This document shows, one piece after another, positions 48,001 to 60,000 of a stretch of DNA of 64,000 nt. Each line of letters opens with the position of its first letter. The first letter of the stretch is position 1. The DNA comes from Owenia fusiformis (lineage: Eukaryota; Annelida; Polychaeta; Sabellida; Oweniidae), in contig CAIIXF020000001.1 of NCBI GenBank assembly GCA_903813345.2, positions 48,813,885-48,877,884 on the forward strand. The letters are read 5' to 3'. The notes under the pieces are model-generated. The model did not search any database. It was not told the origin of the DNA and was given only the letters and a program-made list of their open reading frames with translations. The translations under genes and the position numbers were made by a program.

Positions 48001-51000
48001 AGTGTTAAAGCAAAGACTGCTAAGGCCAATCTTGATTAAGCATTCAATCATTGAGCTCATATACTTAAGAGAGATACTATACCTTTCATCTTTTTCTCAA
48101 GGTAATTATAAATTAGACAAATTAATACATGTATAAGTTTTCATCATGTACTTTATTTGAAACTGAATTTAAAATGAAAAACATTGTGATATTTTAAGAT
48201 TTTTTTTTTTCATATTTAACTCCAAGATTCATCATGTTTGATTTAGTGGTACTTTAGAATTGTAAACTTTAGCAAACTAAAAAACATGCAGATAATTGAC
48301 TTCAGTAGAAAAGGGAAAGTTAATTCTTGGTTTTCTGAAATATAAGGTTTTCTGAACGACTTCAAATCAAACAAGAGAGTATTTGAACCTGGTGAACATG
48401 TACAAGTAAGGTACTGTCTTATATGCTTCACTAAATCCAACACATATTAAATTATGTCTAATTTAATGGGTGGTTGGTAAAAGGCTGTATCATTAACTCT
48501 AACAAAAAGTGTGTTTGTTTTCCATGTACCATTTTCTAGAAATTGTTCAAGGATTGATGGTCAATGATTCATCAAAATTAAGAAAATGTTTAGAACGAAG
48601 TGTCAGTTTTGAAAACTTTTTTTTATAAATCTGATCATCTTTAAGTACAGTAAAACCTGTAAAGTGGAACACCTCTTTAGTGGAACACTTTTTGGAGGTA
48701 CCAAATGTGTTCCAATTATATAGGTTTTATTGAATACTAACTTCTAATAATATAGCCAGAGAAATTAAAATAAGACCAATTTTTGTTACCTTTTTCCATA
48801 AGCCTGCTCAATATCGTTTCTTGAAACGTATTGGAATGTCTTTTAGTACTCATGTCTCATATGTTTATGAACTCACATAAATTAATTGATAAACTGTTTT
48901 CCTCTTTCTGATTAAAAAGCAATGCTTAACTTGTACAATTTCATCTGTATGCAAAAACAAAATACTTTGATATGCAAATTCTACTTTGCAATAAAAATGA
49001 AATTCACGAACCTTTGGACCAATTTTATATTTATCATTGGAGCAATGTAACCTATGGATGTAAAAATAACCAGAACTGAATTTAATTATTTTGCAAGTAG
49101 AAGTGGAAAATTTTACATTAATAGTCCCGTATACAAGCCTGGAAGAGTGCTCAGATATGAGCTTATTTATAAGGCACTTAATGATTTTCAGGCTTGTATG
49201 CGGGACTATAAGTAAAATAAAAAGAGATTGGATCCGATGATATACTAGTATAAAAGAGATTGGATCCAATGATATAGTATAAAAGAGATTGGATCTAATG
49301 ATATCGTATATTTAGGTTAATAGCCCCTTCAAATGTTAACAGAATATCCTAAATATACATATTGTTATATATTATAAATGTGCTGTACTTTCAAGTTTGA
49401 GTACAGAAACCTCCTTTTACCACATTTCATGGACAGATTGTAAGAAACCATTATTGCAAGAAGCTATTCTTAGACCCTATCAGTATAAGAATTAGTACAG
49501 AATATTAGTGTCTATTCTTCATGCATTATATCACTGTTATTAGTAGAGCATTAAAATAATCTAGATAAAATACCTGTGAACTCACTAACATTCAAGTGTT
49601 CAGTGTAAACCTTATAAAACAAAGCAAAATTTATATATGCAAGTTTACTATGTTTTCTCAAGCACAGAAGCAACAAAGATATACAAGGCATTAACATGTG
49701 AACTGTCATCACCTGCCATTTGTGACAGACATTAACTGCCAAACACCAAACACTAACCACCGAATGCCGAACACCATCCACAAAAAGTCAGAGATTATAA
49801 TAATATGTCACATAAAAACTTAATCATGAAAAAAGTGTCAAAACATACAACTTGCATATTTATGATTATGAACTTATTAGAAAGGACATTGGAAAAACAG
49901 TTGTGTAATTCACTCTATCGTCATACAGTAAACATTAAAACCTCTCATCTCTCCCACATTTGGATTCTGAATTTTTTTATTCATCATTCTTAGTCTTGAT
50001 CAAGATACTTTATTGAGGAAATTTATTCTCGCATCTTGAAAGTCCTATTCTTTCTCTGTGATCTTATAACAATAGAAAGATTTGTCCAGATATGAACCAC
50101 CCTTAAACTTATTTGTCATCAAATACATATACCAGTATACCAATATATTTAAAGAAAATCCGAAATCTCCTAGTTTCAAATGTTCTAGTTTTATTATATT
50201 TCATAGATCCTAAGAACTCATGTCAGTGAGAATTACAAACGCATACAAGATATAAAACTAGGCTAATAAAAGCTAATAATTAGGCTAATAATATTCATAA
50301 GCTCCATGAATTTAATAAAATGTACTAGTCTTCTAAAAGCAAAACTCTTGCCTAGAAATAAAATCACATGCGATCCAAACACATGCAGGCATTGACATTG
50401 GCATGGGATTGAAAACTTACCATTATTTAAGACTTCGCCTCCTGGCACTGATGAAAATGGTGTTCTGCGTAATCTAGGGGTATCTTTTCTAGGAACCTGA
50501 GGTACAGGTGGAATGTCGAATGGCTAAAAATGAAACATGTAATTAATATCTCGTAACCCTCTGAAACAATAACTTGCAGCAATCTCTGATCTTATGCTAT
50601 ATGGATAGAATTGAAAATAGGATTAACTTTTCAAATCTCTCATTGCGAGAGTGCCATAAAATGAAATTCCTTGAGGGTTGATCAAAAATAAATCTCAATG
50701 GCACATTCTTGAGAATTAGGGGATGCATTAAATTACACCTCAGTGTTACAGAAGCTAGACATGTTATCAAAGAGTAATGAGAAAATTACAATGCAATTAA
50801 GATTACCATAACATCCAGATCTGACACCCAAAGCTCAGAAAACTGGCAGGAGGAGCACAAATATTACATGAAATATACTTAAAGTGGTCAAAATATGGTT
50901 TTAATATTTAGGCCAATGGACTTCTTTGTTTCCTGTTGCATCTTTTTTTTAAAATAAGTCAGATATTTTGAAAAATGAATTGTGGAGGGTCTCAACCCAT

Positions 51001-54000
51001 GGTTTTTCAGAGAAAAAAATGTATAGTTTTATTATCATGGGGATCTCGATCAATTGGATGAAAAGTATTATTTTGATGAGACATATTGAATTTATGCCTT
51101 ATGGTGAGAAAATACTCATGGTCCAAGATATGACTGTCTAAAATCATTTACCATCATATATGGTCTTTTTCTTTGAAAAATGGGTCAATTTACTCAGAAC
51201 AAATAAAAGTAACCAAAGGTCTCAATGCCTGATGATTAAAAAAATCTATTGACTCTCTGTAAACAATAAAGATTCCCTTCATTTTTGGATGGAAGATGCA
51301 TGCACTCTATTGTTGGCTATTTGATGCCCTCCCTTGTTGTTTGATAGTTTGAATTATTTTGCCTCTTATTTTCTATTCCTTTCTTAGCCTCACCTTGCCA
51401 TTTTGGTGTGCTGTGATAGCAGCAGCACATTGCTCATTGTTGCTTTGGTGTGCTAAGTCGAGAGCTGTAGCACCATTGTTGTCTTGTATCTGAGCATCAC
51501 AACCACGCTGCATCAACACTCTTACACACTGGAAAAATATACACAAGTATTCAAATATGTATCGAAAAGCTAGTTAGGTCGCAAAACCCAAGAAATATAA
51601 AAACATGAAGTTAACTGTCCCTTAAAAGAATCCCAGAATGCAATATATCTTCCCATTCTGAAAACTAATTTGGATACAACCTAAAATGATTTAAGATAAC
51701 TTGGTGAAATGCTTTTTTCAAAAATTAATGGTCTAGCTTTAAGATATACCCAGTTTATAGAATCAGTAATATGCAGAGAGCATGCACTCTTTTTTATTAA
51801 TAGTTAATATTTATTTTTCAATCAGTAATTATTGTACAAAACAGCTTGCCAATCGCCGGTTTGGGCATTACAGGCTAAGCTATAATAGAGCATGCACTAG
51901 CAAAAGTTCTCACACATTTCCCACCTCAAGGAAGTCATTACTAGTGTTGTCGCGATTAATCGATACATCGCGATATACATCGCCAAAGCTGATTCTGGCG
52001 ATGCATCGATGTCTGAAACAAAACATCGATGTTTTAAAAAAAAATTAATTTGCTAAATATCACCCTTTCTTATCTTATTTTGACGCAAATCGCTTCCCTT
52101 TCTCATGTCTTATTTCATTTTCCAATGTTTTCTGATATTTTTTTCGCTTTAAACTGTTTTAGCTAGTCGAAATGAACCATTAATCTATAAAAAATTTACT
52201 TAACTTTCATTTCACCGTTACTAGAAGTTCCCAGATGTACATCGCGATGTGCATCGATGTTTACTACTGAAAATTGCCGATGCATCGATGTATGATTATG
52301 GCACATCGCGACAACACTAGTCATTACCTCAAATATTGTTTCTCTGAACTTAAGCTTAGTTCTGAGAGAAGGTCCCTCCATGATACAGTTGACCCCAACC
52401 ATGTTAAATGAAGTAAGCTCCAACTATCTTAATATTATACAACCATGTACATGTAGTTAATCCAATCAAGTCATTATACAACCATGTTAATATGTTAATT
52501 AATTCCTATGTCCACTTTTATTGAACTTTTGGGAAATGCACTCTGATCATAAATTCTCATTTAGTTTAACCCATTTTAGGTTTTACTTAATGACCATCAA
52601 TGTATAATCCACATAATCTTTTCAACCAGAATTTTTATGTATAAAATTTTATTATTTTGTCTCACTAAAAGTAATCAGATTTCAACACCAGTATTTTTCC
52701 TTCAATGTGTGTACTGTTCATTATCAAATCGTTTTAGTTGTAATTTTAATTTTAACATTTCAAAGAAGTGTAATGAGGAGCTATTAAACAATCACAATTA
52801 TAGTTTATTATGATATGTTCTACATGCATTTAGTGTCAACTTTATTGGGTGTTCGCTCAATTTATGAAATATATACATACAAGACATACAAACAAGACAT
52901 TAACATGCAAAATGTCAACACCTGCCATTTTTTACAGATGCTGAACACCAACTAGGGAATGCCAACTGCCAACAACCGAATGCTGAACACCAACCACTGA
53001 ACACCATCCATAAAAAATTGGAGACAATAACAATATGTCTCCAGTGGTGACATAAAATGCAACTGAGATGAAAACAAAGTGTGGAAATATTGGTAACTTC
53101 AGAAACTAGCATTCAATTTGAATTGCAATCTACCTGTATGTCCCTTAGATGCATCTCTTCAAAGTAAAATAACAAATGGAATTTGAGAAAAAATATCTTT
53201 CAATTGAGACATTAATTTAGCTGAGTTAGGAAACTTAACACTTTCAATAAGTTGATCACTATGTGATTATTCTCACCTCAGTTTGCCCATTCTCTGCTGC
53301 ATCATGAAGCGGACTGCCACCTATATTGTCTAGCATGACCCTCGACCCATGCTTCATCAGCCAATCAACAATGTCAGGGTACCCTCTACTGGCAGCAAAA
53401 TGCAGAGGGGTGACACCATCAAAATCGCGGTCATTGGCATCACATCCCTGGTCCTCGACCTGGAGGAAAAGTAATAAGATCAATTATTTGACTTATCATC
53501 ATTATCTCACATATACACATGTGTATGTTTAAATCTTAAATGATAATAAAAAGTATACCAGACTTGCGAAATATCGAATCTTTGAGAAAGAACATAGGAA
53601 TTATAATTCCTAATATTTCAGATTATCCATAAAACATAATGTTGTAAAGAATGTAATACTAAACTAAACCCCAACAACAAATAATCCATCCTATTTCAAA
53701 GGTCAATCACTTTTTGATGTAAGATATACCAAGTTTGTACCTTATTTTCAATAGTAAACTTAGAATGAAGAAGACCTACCAAATACTTCACACAATCCAA
53801 TTGACCACTCTGAGCTGCAGCATGAACGCAAGACATTCCATCAAACGATCGGATTTTGGGAGATCCTCGTGCGTTCTCAGTCAAATAATGTAATACTTCT
53901 AGGTTGCCTTCTTGCGATGCTAAATACACCGGGGTTGCACCATTGCTCATTTGCATATTCACAGATCTGTAAATATAAAAATCCTGCTGAAAATGTGCTC

Positions 54001-57000
54001 AAAATGACACAATACGGCAGAAAATATCTATTTTTCAATAATCTTTTATTTCCAAACAAATCTTTAATAATCCTATAACCGATGCCATAAACTTTATTGA
54101 TAATTAATCCATAGTTCTATCATTGCATCCTTTGACCTATATATTCAAAAAATCTTGAAAACAGCATAATCAGTGACTTATAAACATTAACTGTAAAATA
54201 AACCAAAGAATCTACTTCTAAACAATTTTATGTAGCTAAGGTGACAAAGGTCCTCTCCTGACTTTCACATCAATACCAAATGTCAATTACCTACTGGGGG
54301 CTATTTCTCAGGTATGTCAAAATTTGGAATATGTCATTATCATATTTTTAAATTTCACCTATGGGGAATGGTAAATATTTTCAAATTCTTTAAATGCTCT
54401 GTATAACATCATGTTTGGAGGTTCAATGTACGTCGTATATTACTTTTTAAATGAATTTTAATTTAACGAGTTTTAACAATTAGTATGAGAGATTTAATTA
54501 AGTCATGGGAAAACTTCTGTGTATGCTTATAGCTTGACTTCATTATCATTTATTACTATCTATCAAACAACATATTGTTCAGTAATTACATGTACTATAT
54601 GTATGTCACAATTATTTCAGAAAAAGCAGAATGACATAAAAGCATAAAATATGACGTAAAATGATCCATTTTAAGGTTTTGATGATTTTAGATTTTGACT
54701 GACTTTGATTTTTACCATAAAAAATAATATTTCTATCAAAATTAATCCTGCATGTGGCTTCTGTTCTATTTAATCAGAACTAAGTATTTTGTCTTAAACA
54801 ATAGAAATCCACAGGGGGGATCAAGGATTAAACTTGGGTTTATATATTTTTGTCATTTACAAGAATTGACATCCTGAAATATGAAATACCGGCTTCTAAC
54901 AAATCAAATCAACCAACATATGAATCTGCAATTAGTTTGTGCTTTAAAATAATAAATGTACTCAAGCGCCATCTTTAATAGATTGAAGAAAGCAGATTCA
55001 CATAAATATAACATATATGGATGGGCTTTTCATTACTGCGAGCTAATAGCCATATATCTTTCCAGGATGACTCAAAACAGGCATAGCTAGATCACTTTTA
55101 TAGTTGAATTAAAATCTGAAGATCAACGCTTTCTTTTAACAATAAATAGCGTAAAGTAATTCCATAATATTCGCTTGAAATTGATTTATATCGAGCAAAG
55201 GCCTCACCACTTACCCCCTTCTCGTATACCTTAATTACTTAGAAATGTTTATTGAAAATCAATATGCTGAAATATACCCTTAATAGGTCACTTTAACTTT
55301 TAAGTAAAATACAGAAAATCTGTATATCAATTGAGATCATTGAAATTGATGCTATGATATTGGTAGTCTTCAAGAAGAAAATTACATGTCACCCTATTGA
55401 AAAATTTTTTTTAACCCTGATGTGTACAAAACGATCAATTTTTAGATATCTTGATCGAAATGGGTAAAATAAGGCTTTAACACACTGGGTATCATTTGGG
55501 CCGTTCGGAATTCAAGAAATAACATCGTGAAAAAATTACATTATATTAGTTAAATACTTAGCAGCACATGGCCTTATCAAAATGACTCATACATGTATAT
55601 GTTCTCTGTTTCCTTTAATAATTTAGAGGACTCGACTGTGCTAATTGGTAATCTATTATCGGTTAAGTACCCATTAATATAATTGCATAGTTAAGTACAG
55701 GGTGACCCATTGAATACAAATCCTCTAATGTGATAATAACTTTGTCTGTTTTAGTGGAATCTTCATGAATTTTCTTCGGTGTTCTACGGTGCAAACAAGC
55801 ACTTATATTTTGCATCTACAACATCTTATTTTCTGTCGAGGAGGTATCCCCAATGCCATATTCTTCTAAAATGCAACATAGAAATCTAAAATCTATTCGC
55901 TACCCCTATTGATAAAACTGTCTCAGGAAAATATGTATAATATGACTTATCATGGATAATACCCATACAATAAAACTAAGTGGAACACTCTTGGTACCTC
56001 TAAAATGCTATTGCTATTGAAATAGTGTGTCCTTTGTTCAATCCTTGCATTGGTGTTAAAAAGATAATGTAAATTGGAATATTTGATGATTAAAAGATTT
56101 CAACGAGAAAGGAAAACCTGACAACTTTTTTTAATATATACCACTACCAGCACAATAATCCAGTACTAGCAATATGAGTTATACACAAAATTACAAACTT
56201 GTATTTCATTTCATATTGCACAATATACACTGACATAAGTGTGTAACATACCGCAGACTGAAATTAATTGAACATGAGTTGCTGCTATTTATATCTTGTA
56301 TCATATGTATATTGTATATTGTATATATATGTTTATTGAATTGGCATGGCAGAGAGGCTAATACAGTATATGTATTTTACTTATATAATAGCTAAAGCAT
56401 CTACATTGCTAACATATTATGTATTCAAAATCATAAATCAAAAAAATAACAAGGCACAGACGTGAACAATATCGTACCTAAAACACAGCATTGTGGTCTT
56501 GTTGACCAAGAAAGCAAGATGGCCGCAGAAAAGTTAATCAGCTCTAGAACTTATCACTGTGTAACATATGTAAAAATTTGAACGGTTTGGCTGGAAACCT
56601 GTAGACAAGTCTTGAAAGTGAAGATTTTAGGACGGAAAATCCAAAATGGCCACCTTAAAATTTACCCAGAATGCCCAAAAACCAATCAGTTCTTGACGTT
56701 GATATGTAGAAACATCCCTGAAAATTTCAGATGAATCCCTCAAATGGTTTGGCTGAAAATCTGTAGACAAGTCTTGAAAGTGAAGATTTTAGGACAGTAA
56801 ATCCAAAATGGCCACCTTAAAATTTAACCAGAATGCCCAAAAACTAATCAGTTCTTGACGTTGATATGTAGAAACATCCCTGAAAATTTCAGATGAATCC
56901 CTCAAAAGGTTTGGCTGGAAACCTGTAGACAAGTCTTGAAAGTAAAGATTTTAGGACGGAAAATCCAAAATGGCCACCTTAAATTTACCCAGAATGCCCA

Positions 57001-60000
57001 AAAACTAATCAGTTCTTGACGTCGATATGTAGAAACATCCCTGAAAATTTCAGATGAATCCCTCAAATGGTTTTGCTGAAAACCTGTTGAAAGTGAAGAT
57101 TTTAGGACGGAAAATCCAAAATGTTTACCTTAAAATTTACCCAGAATGTCCAAAAACTAATCAGTTCTTGACGTTGATATGTAGAAACATCCCTGAAAAT
57201 TTCAGATGAATCCCTCAAATGGTTTGGCTGGAAACCTGTAGACAAGTCTTGAAAGTGAAGATTTTAGGACGGAAAATCCAAAATGGCCACCTTAAGATTT
57301 ACCCAGAATGCCCAAAAACTAATCAGTTCTTGACGTTGATATGTAGAAACATCCCTGAAAATTTCAAATGAATCCCTCAAATGGTTTGGCTGGAAACCTG
57401 TAGACAAGTCTTGAAAGTAAAGATTTTAGGACGGAAAATCCAAAATGGCCACCTTAAAATTTACCCAGAATGCCCAAAAACTAATCAGTTCTTGACGTTG
57501 ATATGTAGAAACATCCCTGAAAATTTCAGATGAATCCCTCATATGGTTTGGCTGAAAACCTGTAGACAATTGTCTTGAAAGTGAAGATTTTAGGACGGAA
57601 AATCCAAAATGGCCACCTTAAAATTTACCCAGAATGCCCAAAAACTAATCAGTTCTTGATGTTGATATGTAGAAACATCCCTGAAAATTTCAGATGAATC
57701 CCTCAAATGGTTTGGCTGGAAACCTGTAGACAAGTCTTGAAAGTGAAGATTTTAGGACGGAAAATCCAAAATGACCACCTTAAAATTTAACCAGAATGCC
57801 CAAAAACTAATCAATTCTTGATGTTGATATGTAGAAACATCCCTGAAAATTTCAGATGAATCCCTCAAATGGTTTGGCTGGAAACCTGTAGACAAGCTGA
57901 AAAGTGAGACGCCGCCCGCCCGCTCCCCGCCGCCCGCCCGTCAAGCTGACTACAATATCGTACCTTTTGTTAGGTACGATAAATCGTACCTTTTGTTAGG
58001 TACGATAAAAATTGGTTGTGTCTGTTGATTCATTTGTCCAGTAAGGCGACTATATATTCAGCAAATAATGATATATGAGACCAAATTTTGATAGTACAGT
58101 AATAGCTGTGAACTAGAACGCCTCTAGAAGTGGAACAACTCTGTTAGTGGAACACTTTTGAGAGTCCCAAGATCAATTGCCTTAATGTTAAATGATCCTT
58201 TATAAGTGGAACACCTCCCAAGTGGAACACATTGAAGCGATACCAAAGTTGATCCACTAAGACCAGTTTTAATTAATTTTAGTTAAAGTTCTTTGAACCA
58301 TTAATTCTTAATTTCCACATTACCTATTTTTTACCTAGTATTTACAGACAAATGAATCACCTAGTACAGGGTGTTTCATAAAAAAATCCAACCCACCTAA
58401 CCATACATATCTTTGTAACAAATAGAGAATGACAAATCTTGTTTGACAGAATTAAAGTTTGTTCAATGTACTTTTTAGTTGACAAAGTTTCATCACTGTA
58501 GCATGTGTATGTTCTATTTGCTGGCCATTTAAAGAACCTGCCCCAAATTTCTACCACTTTTCTGAAGACAGACTTGCACTCTGTGTGATGTTGTTGACAA
58601 CACACGTGTTTTTATTGGAACATATGTTTCTTATCCTGAAAGATAGTGCGTATGTCAACAATCCTAGAACCATTGCAGAGCTCAAACTATAGATAATACA
58701 AAAGATAAGGACATTCACCATTCTGTCAGAAGAGAGGTGGTAGCCATTTGGAGCACATTCTTTATATGGGCAGCAAATGGGTCATACGTAAGCTACATTG
58801 ATGAAACTTAAAGGACAACTTAAAGGACATTGAACTACTTTTACTTCTGCCAAAAGAGATTGTTTTAACCTTCATTGGTTAAAATGCATTGTAAAGTATG
58901 TGGGTTGCATCTTTTTTTAAACACCCTGTATAAAGACTATAACTTTGTAGCTAGATAAAGGAGTAACACTTTTTATTTGTCTTACTTTTTTCATTAACAT
59001 TTGGCTCATAATGTAATAAAACACTTATTTCTGTCAAAGCCCTGCACAGACCTTATTTATTATAGTGAAATTCAAAAGAAAGATAAATTAAAGATAAAAA
59101 ATATTTATGGGATTGATCTTTATCCTTCCATTAATATATCATCTATTATCTATCAACCGTCCGCCCAATACTAGAGGACTCTTTGACATTAAAGACAATA
59201 AATGCAATACGATTGAGACACCTATTAAAATCTGTCACCTAGAACTTGAAAAACTGTCTACTGGTATTTGAGAGGTTTACAACTAACCATGGGCTTTCAA
59301 ATAAAATAAAATCATGACTAATTGAAAGCCCATTGACTAATCATATAAAATGTATGTTGCCACTAAACTCATTTGACAAACACACTGACGAATGGTTCCT
59401 CTATATCCATACAAACTTCATTCGCTGGGATATCAATGGCCTTCGGGCTGCGGGAAATATGCTGAGGGAAACATGAACATTTATTCACCTCAATAGAATG
59501 GAATATTTGGTATACATGTATATACAATGTTATATTATATCTTCAAATTGATCATAAAACAATTTTTATATTCTATTTATGTGATTCTGATATATTTCAA
59601 TGTTTTTATTGAGCCTCTCTCAAGATACTTTGAACTTTTTGTACTAATTAATACTTCAAATATATGATTCAAAAGACAAGTGGCTCTAATAGTTTTAATA
59701 TACATGTTGTCAGATAATAAAATGATTTGTTATGATATCAAAGAACACTCCCATCTTATCTGCCTTGAAATACAACATCCAATAATAATGATTCATTGAT
59801 AACTCAAAGAAAAAACAACATTACTACTGTACAAACTATGTCAATAGTGTAAAAAGGGGAACTTTCTTATCAATATCAACACATCTTCAAGTCCATGCAA
59901 ATAATACTACTAGGCAATTCTTGAACAGTGTACAGTTTATAATATTGTGTTGTTGAAAATATATATCCTGTAGTATGGTGGGAATTGACCTATATCCTTC

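Larger units (their letters stand above)
46209..50420 (-). other. espin intron 5
   Basis: Holds a 2-copy 51-bp tandem repeat (46964-47060), the deleted family B copy (47491), a pogo-like fragment (48654), an 87-bp palindrome with adjoining 31-bp repeats (49121-49310) and a family A copy (49700). No extra exon seen. Confidence 0.5.

Noticed and set aside
56584-57895. CRISPR-like array
   Set aside because: The units are contiguous 161-bp tandem copies without unique spacers, in an animal genome.
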